DNA of 64,000 bases from Pseudomonas rustica (GCF_018336155.1 NZ_JAGYHF010000008.1:124001-188000), one strand, 5' to 3'; shown: positions 17,043 to 27,007, counted from the first letter of the stretch. The notes: generated by a model not told the origin, from the sequence alone. Program-made: numbers and translations.

Positions 17043-18485
17043 ATGCTGATCCCCGTGATTTTGTCCGGCGGTGCCGGCACTCGTTTGTGGCCGGTGTCCC
17101 GCGAGGGCCATCCGAAACCGTTCATGAATTTGCCCGACGGCCAGTCGCTGCTCGGCAAGACCTACCAGCGCGCCGCAGCTTTGCTCGACGGCTGGGGCGA
17201 CATCGTCACGGTGACCAATCGCGAGTACTACTTCCAGAGCAAGGATCACTATTGCGCCGCTCACGTCTCGCGCCATCGCGGGCACTTCCTGCTGGAGCCG
17301 ACCGGGCGCAACACCGCGCCGGCGATTGCTGCCGCAGCGTTGTCGCTGCAAGCGCTGCACGGTGATGACGCGATCATGGTGGTGATGCCGGCCGACCATT
17401 TGATCGTCAACCAGGACGCGCTGAAGACCGCCGTCGAGCACGCGGTCAATCTGACCAAGGACGGTTATTTGGTGACTTTCGGTGTGATCCCGACCGCGCC
17501 GGAAACCGGCTTCGGCTACATCGAAACCGGCGCGCCGCTGGACGCCAAAGGCGCGGCGAAAGTGCAGCGTTTCGTCGAGAAACCCGATCTGCAAACTGCC
17601 ACGCATTATCTGGAAAGCGGCAACTTCCTGTGGAACTCGGGGATGTTCTGCTTCACCACGGCGGCGGTGATTGCCGAACTGCAATTGCACGCGCCTGAAC
17701 TGCTGGAACAGACCCGCGCCTGCATGGCTGCCAGCGCACCGATCGAAACCGTCGGTTGCCTGCAACAGGAGCTGTCACCGGCGCTGTTCGCGGAAATCAC
17801 CGACATCTCCATCGACTACGCGCTGATGGAACGCTCGGAAAAAGTCGTGGTGGTGCCGGCCGGTTTTGACTGGAGCGACATCGGTTCGTGGGGCGCCGTC
17901 GCAGCTCTGGTGCCCGCCGATGCCGACAACAACCGCGCCAGCGGCGACGCGATCTTCATCGACAGCCACAATAACTTCGTGCAGAGCGAAGACCGGCTGG
18001 TGGCGACGGTGGGTGTGGATAACCTGATCATCGTCGACACCGCCGACGCGGTGCTGGTGGCCCACGCCGACCGGGCGCAGGACGTGCGCCGGGTGGCCAA
18101 GCAACTCAAGGACAAATCCCACGAAGCCTATCGGCTGCATCGTACCGTCAGCCGCCCGTGGGGTACTTACACGGTTCTCGAAGAAGGGCCGCGTTTCAAG
18201 ATCAAGCGCATCGTGGTCAAACCCGGTGGCAAGCTGTCCCTGCAAATGCACCATCACCGCAACGAACACTGGGTGGTCGTCGAAGGCATGGCCAAGGTCA
18301 CCAACAACGGCACCGGCACCACGCTGGTGGCGAAAAATGAATCGACCTTTATTGCCGCCGGCCATAAACATCGCCTGGAAAACCCCGGGGTGATCGATCT
18401 GGTGATCATCGAAGTGCAAAGTGGCGAATACCTGGGAGAGGACGACATCGTCCGCTTCGAAGACCAATACGGCAGGACGGTTTAA
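17043..18485 (+). CDS. wbpW: mannose-1-phosphate guanylyltransferase / mannose-6-phosphate isomerase
   Basis: 480-residue bifunctional enzyme of the AlgA/WbpW/PslB type. The N-terminal pyrophosphorylase motif GGAGTRLWPVSREGHPKPF (9-27) and FVEKPD with NSGMFCF mark GDP-mannose synthesis. The C-terminal type II isomerase cupin (from about 350) shows RPWGTYTVLEEGPRFKIKRI, QMHHHRNEHW and GEYLGEDDIVRFEDQYGR. Supplies GDP-mannose for Gmd. Named wbpW from its place in the operon; the sequence alone cannot tell it from AlgA or PslB. Confidence 0.94.
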   Translation: MLIPVILSGGAGTRLWPVSREGHPKPFMNLPDGQSLLGKTYQRAAALLDGWGDIVTVTNREYYFQSKDHYCAAHVSRHRGHFLLEPTGRNTAPAIAAAALSLQALHGDDAIMVVMPADHLIVNQDALKTAVEHAVNLTKDGYLVTFGVIPTAPETGFGYIETGAPLDAKGAAKVQRFVEKPDLQTATHYLESGNFLWNSGMFCFTTAAVIAELQLHAPELLEQTRACMAASAPIETVGCLQQELSPALFAEITDISIDYALMERSEKVVVVPAGFDWSDIGSWGAVAALVPADADNNRASGDAIFIDSHNNFVQSEDRLVATVGVDNLIIVDTADAVLVAHADRAQDVRRVAKQLKDKSHEAYRLHRTVSRPWGTYTVLEEGPRFKIKRIVVKPGGKLSLQMHHHRNEHWVVVEGMAKVTNNGTGTTLVAKNESTFIAAGHKHRLENPGVIDLVIIEVQSGEYLGEDDIVRFEDQYGRTV

Positions 18486-19283
18486 ATGCTGCTTTCCCTG
18501 TACCGCTCGTTGTACAGCTATCGGGGATTCATCCTCGGTAGCGTCAAGCGGGAGTTTCAATCGCGGTATCGCAACTCGCTGTTCGGTGCGCTGTGGACTG
18601 TGCTCAACCCGCTGTCGATGATCGTGGTCTACACAGTGATTTTTTCCCAGATCATGCGCGCGCGCCTGCCGGGTGTTGATGACGGCCTGGCTTACAGCGT
18701 CTACCTGTGTGCAGGCCTGCTGACCTGGGGACTGTTCGCCGAAATTACCTCGCGCAGCCAGGGCATGTTCCTCGAAAACGCCAACCTGCTGAAAAAAATC
18801 AGCTTCCCGCGTATCTGTCTGCCGGTGATTGCGCTCCTCAATGCCGGCATCAACTTCGCGATCATTCTGGGATTGTTCTTCGGCTTCCTGCTGATCAGCG
18901 GACGCTTGCCTGGCATGGCTTTGCTGGCGTTGATCCCGCTGCTGATCCTCCAAGTGATCTTCGCCGCCGGGCTCGGGATGTTGCTTGGCATTCTCAACGT
19001 GTTCTTTCGCGACGTCGGTCAGATGTTCGGAATTTGCCTGCAATTCTGGTTCTGGCTGACACCGATCGTTTACCCACTGTCGATTCTGCCGCCGGGCATT
19101 CAACACGTTATCGGACTGAACCCGATGACCCCCCTGATGACCAGTTACCAGAATGTGTTTCTCTATAACCAATGGCCGGACTGGTCTTCGCTGATTCCGT
19201 TGTTAATCATCGGTCTGTTGCTCTGCGCCATGGCGTTGCGGCTGTTTCGTCATCGCGTCGGTGAAATGGTGGACGAGCTCTGA
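18486..19283 (+). CDS. wzm: polysaccharide ABC transporter permease
   Basis: 265 residues with six hydrophobic helices, ABC-2 type. The N-terminus YRSLYSYRGFILGSVKREF precedes the first membrane span, as in Wzm/KpsM permeases, and the C-terminal half contains WFWLTPIVYPLSILP. It forms the inner-membrane channel that exports the lipid-linked D-rhamnan before ligation to lipid A-core. Starts directly after the wbpW stop, and its own stop shares a base with the wzt ATG (TGATG). Confidence 0.94.
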   Translation: MLLSLYRSLYSYRGFILGSVKREFQSRYRNSLFGALWTVLNPLSMIVVYTVIFSQIMRARLPGVDDGLAYSVYLCAGLLTWGLFAEITSRSQGMFLENANLLKKISFPRICLPVIALLNAGINFAIILGLFFGFLLISGRLPGMALLALIPLLILQVIFAAGLGMLLGILNVFFRDVGQMFGICLQFWFWLTPIVYPLSILPPGIQHVIGLNPMTPLMTSYQNVFLYNQWPDWSSLIPLLIIGLLLCAMALRLFRHRVGEMVDEL

Positions 19284-20548
19284 TGGGACATATACGCGTT
19301 ACCGGCCTGGGCAAGGCCTACAAACAGTATCCGAACCGCTGGAGCCGCCTGTTTGAATGGCTGGTGCCGTTTTCCGGAACCCGCCACCACCAGCACTGGA
19401 TCCTGCAAGACGTCGACTTCGAGATCAAACCCGGGGAGGCCGTCGGCATCGTCGGCGTCAACGGCGCGGGTAAAAGTACCCTGCTGAAAATGATCACCGG
19501 CACCACCCAGCCGACCTGTGGCCACATTCAACTGGAAGGCCGGGTTGCCGCGCTGCTGGAACTGGGCATGGGTTTTCACCCGGACTTCACCGGCCGACAG
19601 AACGCCTTCATGTCGGGTCAGTTATTGGGCATGCAAGTCGAAGAGATTGAACAACTGATGCCGCAAATCGAAAGCTTTGCCGAAATCGGCGAAGCCATCG
19701 ATCAACCCGTGCGCACCTATTCCAGCGGGATGCAGATGCGTCTGGCGTTCAGTGTCGCCACCGCGCGACGCCCGGACATTCTGATCGTCGACGAAGCCTT
19801 GTCGGTCGGCGATGCCTACTTCCAGCACAAAAGCTTCGAACGCATACGCAGCTTCCGCGCGGCCGGTACCACTCTGCTGATCGTCTCCCATGACCGCTCG
19901 GCCATTCAGTCGATCTGCGACAGCGCCATTCTTCTCGAAAACGGGCGTCTGGCCATGCGCGGCAAACCCGAAGAAGTCATGGACTATTACAACGCCATGC
20001 TCGCTCAGCGCGAGGGGCAGACGGTACGCCAGGAAATGCTTGCCAACGGTCAGGTGCAAACAATTTCCGGCACCGGTGAAGCGGGGATTATCAGCGTGCG
20101 CCTGCTCGATGCACGCGGGCGCAGTCTGGAAGTTGCAGAAGTCGGTCAGCCTGTGGTGCTGGAGGTGCAGACCGAAGTTCGTAAAGACATCGAACGGCTG
20201 ATTCTCGGTTTCATGATCAAGGATCGGCTGGGTCAGGCCATCTACGGGATCAACACCCATCGCCTCGACAAAGCCGTCACCGACCTGAGCGCCGGCGAGC
20301 GCGTGACCTTCCGCTTCGCCTTCGACATGCGTCTGGGCAAGGGCAGTTATTCGGTCGCGTTGAGCCTGTCACGTCTCGACTCGCACCTGGATCGCAACTT
20401 CGAATGGCGCGATTACGGCCTGGTCTTCCACGTCATCAACAATCGCCAGGAAGACTTTGTCGGCTGCTCGTGGCTGCAAGCGCAAACCGACATCACCCGC
20501 TCCAGTGAACCCCTTGTACAAACGCCTGATATGGAGATCTTGCGATGA
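19283..20548 (+). CDS. wzt: polysaccharide ABC transporter ATP-binding protein with C-terminal glycan-binding domain
   Basis: 421 residues. ATPase domain 1 to about 240: Walker A GVNGAGKST, signature YSSGMQMRL, Walker B ILIVDEAL, H-loop LLIVSHDRS. The extra C-terminal domain (about 265-421) is the beta-sandwich found in Wzt proteins that recognise a modified end of the glycan, as shown for E. coli O9a. This predicts that the chain built here carries a specific terminal cap, which fits the methyltransferase genes next door. Coupled to wzm and to wbpX by overlapping codons. Confidence 0.94.
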   Translation: MGHIRVTGLGKAYKQYPNRWSRLFEWLVPFSGTRHHQHWILQDVDFEIKPGEAVGIVGVNGAGKSTLLKMITGTTQPTCGHIQLEGRVAALLELGMGFHPDFTGRQNAFMSGQLLGMQVEEIEQLMPQIESFAEIGEAIDQPVRTYSSGMQMRLAFSVATARRPDILIVDEALSVGDAYFQHKSFERIRSFRAAGTTLLIVSHDRSAIQSICDSAILLENGRLAMRGKPEEVMDYYNAMLAQREGQTVRQEMLANGQVQTISGTGEAGIISVRLLDARGRSLEVAEVGQPVVLEVQTEVRKDIERLILGFMIKDRLGQAIYGINTHRLDKAVTDLSAGERVTFRFAFDMRLGKGSYSVALSLSRLDSHLDRNFEWRDYGLVFHVINNRQEDFVGCSWLQAQTDITRSSEPLVQTPDMEILR

Positions 20549-21921
20549 CGCGACTGTTGGTGGAGTGCACTTACGTTTTCGAACACCCGACCGCCAACTC
20601 CGGCATTCAACGCGTGGTGCGCAACGTCATCCAGCAACTGCCGGCGACCGATGAAACTGTCGAGTGCATCCCGGTGGTGATGATTGATGGCGGTCTTTAT
20701 GAAGTGAAAAGTCTGGCCCCGCTGAAATCACCCAAGCTCGACCTGGTGAGCCTGCGCGTGAAGCTGGAGCAATGGGCCAACACCTTCTGGCTGCGCCACC
20801 GTGCACTGGAGCGACGTCGTCCGTTCAGCCAGTCGCATTTCGCCCGCCGAGTGCTCTACGTCGGCTGCCGGCTCAGCGCATTTGCCTGTTTCAGTTTGCC
20901 TATGCGCGTGCTCGAACGAGTCCTGAAAGGTAAAACCATTCCCGAACGTTGCGTCCCGTTAGCCCACCGGGCGGGCGATCAATTGGTGTTGCTCGACTCG
21001 TCATGGCACGCCAATTTTTTCCCCTTGGCCGAGCAACTCAAGCGCGACGGCGTCGGTATCATCTCGGTGATTTACGACCTGATCCCCCTGACCCATCCGC
21101 AGTTTTGCGATGCCGGCCTGGTCAAGGTTTTCAACGACTGGTTCGACTGGATCGCCCGCACGGCCGATGGCTACGTGGCGATTTCGACGACTATCCGCGA
21201 CCAAGTGCGCGAGGAGATGCTGCGCCGGATTGGCGCGCAACAAGTCGAACAACGCTGGTTTGATTACTTCCACCTGGGCTCGGAACTGGATCTGAGCGAT
21301 GCCGGTGCCGAGGTTGATCGAGCCTTGCTGCAGATGTTCAAAACGGCCGAGCCGGTGTTCCTCATGGTCAGCACCATTGAGCCGCGCAAAAACCATGCTT
21401 ATCTGCTGGATGCCTTCGAACGCGCCTGGGCCACGGGATCCACGGCACGCTTGTGCATTGTCGGGAAAATTGGCTGGAAGTGTGATGCCTTGGTCGAGCG
21501 CATTCGCAAGCATCCAGAACTGAACCGCCGTTTGTTCATGTACAACTCTCTGTCGGACAGAAGTCTGGAACATGCCTATTCCCACGCCACCGCGTTGGTG
21601 TTCCCGTCTTACGTCGAAGGTTTCGGCTTGCCGCTGGTGGAAGCCATGCAACGTGGTTTACCGGCAATGGCCAGCGATATTCCGGTGTTCCGCGAAATCG
21701 GCGGCGACTACATGGCCTATTTCGATCTGGCAGACCCGCAAAGTCTGACCGATCTGGTGACCGGTATGGAGCACTCCGGCAAGTTTCCGGCCGCCCTGAG
21801 CCTTGAACAATGGCGTTGGCTCAGTTGGCGCGAAGCGAGCGCGCAATTGGTTCAGCGTATCGAGCGCAACCTGAACACATCGCTGCCTACCGAAGAGAAG
21901 CAGCATGCGCATAGCGCTTAA
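20545..21921 (+). CDS. wbpX: D-rhamnosyltransferase WbpX-like
   Basis: 458-residue GT-B glycosyltransferase. C-terminal motifs MVSTIEPRKNHAYLLDAFE and VFPSYVEGFGLPLVEAMQRG are diagnostic of GT4. In P. aeruginosa WbpX, WbpY and WbpZ build the D-rhamnan repeat on undecaprenyl-PP-GlcNAc, and gene order here is the same. The ATG overlaps the wzt stop by 4 bp; the 3' end overlaps wbpY by 17 bp. Confidence 0.92.
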   Translation: MTRLLVECTYVFEHPTANSGIQRVVRNVIQQLPATDETVECIPVVMIDGGLYEVKSLAPLKSPKLDLVSLRVKLEQWANTFWLRHRALERRRPFSQSHFARRVLYVGCRLSAFACFSLPMRVLERVLKGKTIPERCVPLAHRAGDQLVLLDSSWHANFFPLAEQLKRDGVGIISVIYDLIPLTHPQFCDAGLVKVFNDWFDWIARTADGYVAISTTIRDQVREEMLRRIGAQQVEQRWFDYFHLGSELDLSDAGAEVDRALLQMFKTAEPVFLMVSTIEPRKNHAYLLDAFERAWATGSTARLCIVGKIGWKCDALVERIRKHPELNRRLFMYNSLSDRSLEHAYSHATALVFPSYVEGFGLPLVEAMQRGLPAMASDIPVFREIGGDYMAYFDLADPQSLTDLVTGMEHSGKFPAALSLEQWRWLSWREASAQLVQRIERNLNTSLPTEEKQHAHSA

Positions 21922-23035
21922 CGCCAGAATTCTGCAGGCGCCGCGCACCGGCATCGGCCATTACGTCGCCGAACTGGTCAACGCCTTGCGCAGCGAACCT
22001 GATGTCGAAGTCACGCTGTTCCACGGCTGGGGCTGGAGTTCGGCGTTGCCGGAAGCGGCCATGCCCGGTTACTCGCGATTGACGCCACTGCTGCGACAAA
22101 TCCCCGGAGCCTATCAGGCGCGGCGCTGGCTGGAGCAGAAGCGTTTCGATCAGGGTCGCGCGCAAGGCATCGATCTGTATCACGAGCCGAGCCTGTGGCC
22201 GCTGGCCTTCGACGGCCCGACCGTGATCACGTTGCACGACCTCACGCACCTGCATTTCCCCGACACACAGCCCGCCGCGCGGCTCAAGGAAATCGAGCGG
22301 CGACTGGCGAGCGGCGTTGCGCAGGCGCAGCTGATTCTCACTGACTCGCAAGCCATCGCCGATGAAGCGCAGGATTATTTCGGCTTGCCGGCCGAGCGCT
22401 TTGTGGTCGCCCCGTTGGGCGTCGCGGCACGCTTTCATCCGCGTGAGCCATTGGCGATCGACGCGGTGCTCAAAACGCACGCGGTAACGGCGCGTGAGTA
22501 TTTCCTCTGTGTCGGCACGCTGGAACCGCGCAAAAACCTGACGCTGGCCCTGCGCGCGCACGCCTTGTTGCCAGAAGCCGTGCGTGAGCGCTTTCCGCTG
22601 CTGATCGTCGGCATGGCCGGCTGGCAGCGCGATCAGTTCAGTGAAGAATTGCGTCAGGCCCTGGCCAGCGGGCATGTGTGCCTCCTCGGTTACTTGCCCG
22701 ATGAACACGTGGCGCAATTGCTCGCCGGCGCGCGGGCACTGATTTTTCCTTCGCTGTACGAAGGTTTCGGCCTGCCAGTGCTGGAGGCGATGGCCAGCGG
22801 CACGCCGGTGGTGGTCACCGGTTCTTCGGCGATGCCGGAAGTGGCAGGCCCGGCCGGCAACTATATTCAAGCTGACGATGCACAAGGCTTGCGCGATGCA
22901 ATGAGCCTTCTGATCGACGATCAAGCGCATTGGCAGGCATGCCGAGAAGCCGGATTGCAGCAGGCACGGCTTTTTTCCTGGGAGCGTTGTGCACAGGCCA
23001 CGGCCGGTGCCTACCGCCAGGCCATGGGAGGTTGA
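21905..23035 (+). CDS. wbpY: D-rhamnosyltransferase WbpY-like
   Basis: 376-residue GT4 enzyme. Acceptor-side N-terminus MRIALNARILQAPRTGIGHY; donor-side motifs FLCVGTLEPRKNLTLAL and IFPSLYEGFGLPVLEAMASG with the paired glutamates. Sits between wbpX and wbpZ as in the P. aeruginosa CPA locus. Initiates inside the wbpX 3' end with GAAGAGAAG upstream, so translation is coupled. Which rhamnose linkage it makes cannot be read from the sequence. Confidence 0.92.
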   Translation: MRIALNARILQAPRTGIGHYVAELVNALRSEPDVEVTLFHGWGWSSALPEAAMPGYSRLTPLLRQIPGAYQARRWLEQKRFDQGRAQGIDLYHEPSLWPLAFDGPTVITLHDLTHLHFPDTQPAARLKEIERRLASGVAQAQLILTDSQAIADEAQDYFGLPAERFVVAPLGVAARFHPREPLAIDAVLKTHAVTAREYFLCVGTLEPRKNLTLALRAHALLPEAVRERFPLLIVGMAGWQRDQFSEELRQALASGHVCLLGYLPDEHVAQLLAGARALIFPSLYEGFGLPVLEAMASGTPVVVTGSSAMPEVAGPAGNYIQADDAQGLRDAMSLLIDDQAHWQACREAGLQQARLFSWERCAQATAGAYRQAMGG

Positions 23036-23036
23036 T

Positions 23037-24167
23037 ATGCGCGTACTTCACTTTTTCAAAACGTACCTGCCGGACTCGGTCGGCGGCATCGAACAAGTGA
23101 TCTTCCAGCTCTGCGAAAGCGGCGCCCAGCACGGTATCGACGGTCAGGTGCTGACACTCAGCAGCGACCCGACACCGCCCGTGGTCAAACTCGGTCACCA
23201 CGAAGTGCACCGCGCCAAACTCGACATTCAGTTCGCCTCCACCGGTTTTTCCTGGAGCGTGTTCAAACAGTTTCGCGAAATGGCCGCCGAGGCCGACGTG
23301 GTCAACTATCACTTCCCGTGGCCGTTTATGGATCTGGTGCATTTCGCCAGCGGCATGCAAAAACCCAGCGTCGTGACCTACCACTCGGACATCATTCGCC
23401 AGAAGCACCTGCTGAAACTTTACCGGCCACTGATGAACCGCTTCCTCGCCAGCGCCGATCGTATTGTCGCGGCGTCGCCAAACTACCTGCACACCAGCGA
23501 TGTGCTGCAGCAGTTTCAGGACAAGACTCGAGTCATCCCCTACGGTTTGAACAAGGCCGGTTATCCACAGGCCGATAGCGAGCGCATGAACCGCTGGCGC
23601 CAGCAGCTTGGGGATAAGTTTTTCCTGTTCGTCGGGGTCATGCGTTATTACAAAGGCCTGCACATCCTGCTCGATGCGCTGAAAGACGTGGATTACCCGG
23701 TGGTGATCGTCGGCGCCGGCCCGCTTGAGCAAGAGTTGCATGCGCAAGCTGCAGCGTTGGGGCTGCGCAACATTCATTTCCTCGGCCGCGTGGGCGATGA
23801 AGACAAAGTCGCGTTGCTGCAATTGAGCTACGCGATCGTCTTCCCGTCGCACCTGCGTTCGGAAGCGTTCGGTATTTCGCTGCTGGAAGGCGCGATGTAC
23901 GGCAAACCGATGATCTCCAGCGAGATCGGCACCGGCACCAGTTACATCAATATTCACAACGAGACCGGATTGGTGGTGCCGCCGAGTCATCCACAGGCAT
24001 TTCGCGAGGCGATGCGTACGCTCTGGGATGATCCGGTGCGTGCGGCGGCGATGGGGGTGAAAGCGGAGGCGCGGTATCGGCAGTTATTCACAGCCGACGA
24101 AATGGGCCGCAAGTGGACGGAGCTGTATCAGGAATTGCTCGAAGAAAAATCCCTGTCCTACGCCTGA
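23037..24167 (+). CDS. wbpZ: glycosyltransferase WbpZ-like
   Basis: 376 residues from the ATG at 23037, which has GGGAGGT 4 bp upstream and follows the wbpY stop by one base; an in-frame ATG at 22989 lacks this. GT4 motifs: TYLPDSVGGIEQVI (glycine loop), FVGVMRYYKGLHILLDAL, VGAGPLE, and VFPSHLRSEAFGISLLEGAM. WbpZ is thought to add the first residue to the lipid-linked GlcNAc primer. Last CPA gene; a REP pair follows within 26 bp. Confidence 0.92.
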   Translation: MRVLHFFKTYLPDSVGGIEQVIFQLCESGAQHGIDGQVLTLSSDPTPPVVKLGHHEVHRAKLDIQFASTGFSWSVFKQFREMAAEADVVNYHFPWPFMDLVHFASGMQKPSVVTYHSDIIRQKHLLKLYRPLMNRFLASADRIVAASPNYLHTSDVLQQFQDKTRVIPYGLNKAGYPQADSERMNRWRQQLGDKFFLFVGVMRYYKGLHILLDALKDVDYPVVIVGAGPLEQELHAQAAALGLRNIHFLGRVGDEDKVALLQLSYAIVFPSHLRSEAFGISLLEGAMYGKPMISSEIGTGTSYINIHNETGLVVPPSHPQAFREAMRTLWDDPVRAAAMGVKAEARYRQLFTADEMGRKWTELYQELLEEKSLSYA

Positions 24168-24192
24168 TTTCGGCCTGAAACACATTCCCCAT

Positions 24193-24282
24193 TGTGGGAG
24201 CGGGCTTGCTCGCGAAAGCGTCGGGTCAGTCGACATCATCGTTGCTGACAACCCGCCTTCGCGAGCAAGCCCGCTCCCACAG
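24193..24282. repeat. REP inverted pair (GTGGGAGCGGGCTTGC type)
   Basis: Inverted copies of the Pseudomonas REP containing GTGGGAGCGGGCTTGCTCGC and its complement, about 40 bp apart. They sit between the convergent wbpZ and oxidoreductase genes, where they could act as a terminator. A different REP class from the other three in the window. Confidence 0.85.
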
Positions 24283-24304
24283 GGGTTTTGCGGTGGGTTC
24301 GGGA

Positions 24305-26335
24305 TTACAGGTCGAGCACCAAGGGTTGGCTGCTTTGCGCCGGCACCGCACAACAAATCAGCACATGCCCCGCCTCCGGCATATCCGCCGGCACCTGTGG
24401 ATAATTCACCGCGCCGCTGACCAGCCGCGTCTTGCAGGTTCCACATGAACCACCTCGGCAACTGAACTCCGGACGCAATCCACGGCTCTCCGCCAGTTCC
24501 AGCAAACTGCCACCATCCGGCTGCCAACGCGCCTCTTTCGCCGAACGCTCGAACACCACCGGAACCGAAGTGGTCGCTACGGGCGGTTGCTCAATCACGA
24601 TCGCATCCGGATCAGCCTGACGTTTCAGCGTCGAAGGGCCAAAGGTTTCCGCATAAATCTGCGCATCGCGTACATCCAGTTCGCGCAGGGTGTCGTACAG
24701 CCCTTGGGTAAAACCACCGGGGCCACACAGGACAAAATCGATCTGGTCGAAATCATCGACCTCCAGCACATTCCTCAATACCTCGCCGTCAATCCGCGCC
24801 GGCAAATCGAAGTCCGCACCTTCCTGCACATCGGCTTCCGGCTGGCTGAGCAAACGCAACACCCGCACCGCATCGCCAGACGTTTCCAGCAAGCGATCCA
24901 GTTCCTTGCGAAAGGGTTGATCGGCCAGGCTGCGTGAACTCTGCAACAACAGCGTCGGACGAATCCTCCGCGTCCGTAAGCCTTGGTACACCACCTCGCG
25001 CAGCATCGACAGCAACGGCGTAATTCCCACACCAGCAGCCAACAACACCAACGGTCGCTGCTCCAGCGGTGCGACGGTGAAATGCCCCTGCGGCGCACGC
25101 GCTTCGAGTACATCGCCAACATTAATCTGCTCATGCAGATGCGACGAAATCAGGCCCTCTCGCTTGACGCTGATCCGGTAGAAACCATCCGATGGCGCAC
25201 TCGAAAGGCTGTAAGTACGAATGTGTACCTCGCCCTCCACGGTGAAACGCAGCGGCAAATGCTGACCGGCAAGAAACACCGGCAAACCGGCGCCATCGGC
25301 GGGCTCCAGATAGATCGAGCGAATGTGCTGACTCTCCGCTTCGATCTTCGCCACCCGCAGAGGCCGCCATTGATTGCCGAGTGCCTGCGCCTGCAAACGT
25401 GCGTCCGCCTCGGCCCAGTTACCGGTCAACAGACTGGTCGGCGACATGCCGTCGAAGCGCCAGCGCAAGGCTAATGCCGCCGGGCGCCGCACCAGGTTTT
25501 CCACATCAAATGTCCACAGGCGTTCCGCGCCTTGAAACGCCTCGATTTGCGGCCCTTCGAGAATGATCTCGGTGCGCCCGCTGAGTTGCAGTACATCGCC
25601 TGTGGAAAAGTCGATGAACAGCAGGCCGGCCTTGGGGTTGAGCAATAAATTGCCGAGGGTATTGAAATGCAGATTGCCGGCAAAGTCGGGGATGGTCAGA
25701 CGATTCCCTTCCACCCGTACGAAACCTGGCTGGCCGCCTCGGTGGGAAACATCCACCGCGCGCTGACCATCAACATCGACATAACTGGCGACGAAGAACG
25801 TGTCGGCGCCTTCGATCAACGCCGTGGCCGTCTCATCGAGAGCGTCCAGATGCTGAGCCGGGCGGGTTTGCGGATCCGTCAGTGGCACGCGCTGAAACTG
25901 GCGCAGTTGAATGTATTGCGGGCAGTTACCGAAAGCCTGATCCACGCTGACGTCGAACCCCTGCGCGGTCAGATTATCGACATGGCCGTTGAGGCGATTG
26001 CGCCGGCGGGTGTGCAGTTCGATGCCGAGCAAACCGATCGGCTCGCCATTGCGCAGTTGCGCCGGGTCATCGGCCGAGGTTTGGCTGGCGAAATGCAGGT
26101 GCTCGGGATCCGGCGAATGAGCGAAGCCCGGCGCACCTTCAAGCACACTGGCCCACGGCCGACCCTGCGCATCGACGGCGCCGTACAGCATGAAGGGCAA
26201 TTGCTGATAGAACTCACGGTGCTGATCCGGCATCCACGTGCGAATCACCTTACGCCCGAACGCCTCCATGCGTTCAGCAACCCCGACTTTCGCCTGCAAC
26301 TGTTGCTCGCCAGCGTGCCACGGTGAACGTTCCAT
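24305..26335 (-). CDS. PNPOx-like flavin / ferredoxin reductase / 2Fe-2S fusion oxidoreductase
   Basis: 676 residues from the ATG at 26335 (GAGAGG upstream; a GTG one codon earlier is also possible). Three modules: an N-terminal pyridoxamine-phosphate-oxidase-like flavin barrel (to about 330; MPDQHREFYQQLPFMLYGAV, LLFIDFSTGDVLQLSG); a ferredoxin-NADP reductase unit (about 335-570; RTYSLSSAPSDGFYRISVK for FAD, VLLAAGVGITPLLSML for NAD(P)H); and a plant-type 2Fe-2S ferredoxin at the C-terminus (FSCRGGSCGTCKTRL, then CC near the end). Electrons would flow NAD(P)H-FAD-FeS. Substrate unknown. Downstream of a GST gene and a LysR gene on the same strand. Confidence 0.88.
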   Translation of the reverse strand: MERSPWHAGEQQLQAKVGVAERMEAFGRKVIRTWMPDQHREFYQQLPFMLYGAVDAQGRPWASVLEGAPGFAHSPDPEHLHFASQTSADDPAQLRNGEPIGLLGIELHTRRRNRLNGHVDNLTAQGFDVSVDQAFGNCPQYIQLRQFQRVPLTDPQTRPAQHLDALDETATALIEGADTFFVASYVDVDGQRAVDVSHRGGQPGFVRVEGNRLTIPDFAGNLHFNTLGNLLLNPKAGLLFIDFSTGDVLQLSGRTEIILEGPQIEAFQGAERLWTFDVENLVRRPAALALRWRFDGMSPTSLLTGNWAEADARLQAQALGNQWRPLRVAKIEAESQHIRSIYLEPADGAGLPVFLAGQHLPLRFTVEGEVHIRTYSLSSAPSDGFYRISVKREGLISSHLHEQINVGDVLEARAPQGHFTVAPLEQRPLVLLAAGVGITPLLSMLREVVYQGLRTRRIRPTLLLQSSRSLADQPFRKELDRLLETSGDAVRVLRLLSQPEADVQEGADFDLPARIDGEVLRNVLEVDDFDQIDFVLCGPGGFTQGLYDTLRELDVRDAQIYAETFGPSTLKRQADPDAIVIEQPPVATTSVPVVFERSAKEARWQPDGGSLLELAESRGLRPEFSCRGGSCGTCKTRLVSGAVNYPQVPADMPEAGHVLICCAVPAQSSQPLVLDL

Positions 26336-26380
26336 CACGACCTCTCCCCTGCACCGTCGGCACAGTGTGGATTGCGGGAA

Positions 26381-27007
26381 TCAGACTGCGGTTTGCAGAC
26401 CGGCGACGGTGCGCGGCATGCCGACAAAACCGGGCAAGGCTTCGACCCGGGCCAGCCAGGCGCGAACGTTGCCGTACTCATCCAGCGACACATTGCCTTC
26501 CGGCGCATGAGCGATGTAACTGTAGGCCGAGACGTCGGCGATGGTCGGTTCTTCGCCGGCCAGATACGGGGTTTTGCCCAGTTCGACGTCCATCACTTTC
26601 AGCAGGTTGTGCGCACGGGTGATGGCTTCATCAGCATTCAGTTGCGCGCCGAATACCGTGACCAAGCGTGCGGCAGCAGGGCCGAAAGCAATCGGCCCGG
26701 CGGCGGCCGACAACCAACGCTGCACATGCGCGGCACCGACCGGATCCGCAGGCAGCCAACGTCCGTTGCCATACTTCTGCGCCAGATACACCAGAATAGC
26801 GTTGGAATCGGCGAGCACCACGCCGCCGTCATCAATCGCCGGGACTTGGCCGAAGCTGTTGATGGCCAGATACGTGGGCTGCTTGTGCTCACCCTTGGCC
26901 AGATCGACGAAAATCAGCTCGGTCGGCAATTGCAGCAGGGACAGCATCAACTCGACGCGATGAGCGTGGCCAGAACGCGGGAAGTTGTAGAGTTTGATCG
27001 CTTGCAT
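26381..27007 (-). CDS. glutathione S-transferase family protein
   Basis: 208 residues from the ATG at 27007 (GCGGAG upstream). The thioredoxin-like N-terminal domain starts IKLYNFPRSGHAHRVELMLS and contains the glutathione-binding GQVPAIDDGGVVLADSNAI with its cis-proline and Ser-Asn/Asp pair; the all-helical C-terminal domain contains PTIADVSAYSYIA. Lies 45 bp upstream of the fusion oxidoreductase and 104 bp downstream of a LysR regulator, so the three may act together on an electrophile. Substrate unknown. Confidence 0.92.
   Translation of the reverse strand: MQAIKLYNFPRSGHAHRVELMLSLLQLPTELIFVDLAKGEHKQPTYLAINSFGQVPAIDDGGVVLADSNAILVYLAQKYGNGRWLPADPVGAAHVQRWLSAAAGPIAFGPAAARLVTVFGAQLNADEAITRAHNLLKVMDVELGKTPYLAGEEPTIADVSAYSYIAHAPEGNVSLDEYGNVRAWLARVEALPGFVGMPRTVAGLQTAV

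Noticed and set aside
15945..17765. 606-codon open frame on the minus strand
   Set aside because: Mirror of gmd and wbpW; GC-rich codon structure leaves the opposite frame open.
17775..19172. 465-codon open frame on the minus strand
   Set aside because: Shadow of wbpW and wzm, with His/Gln-rich nonsense translation.
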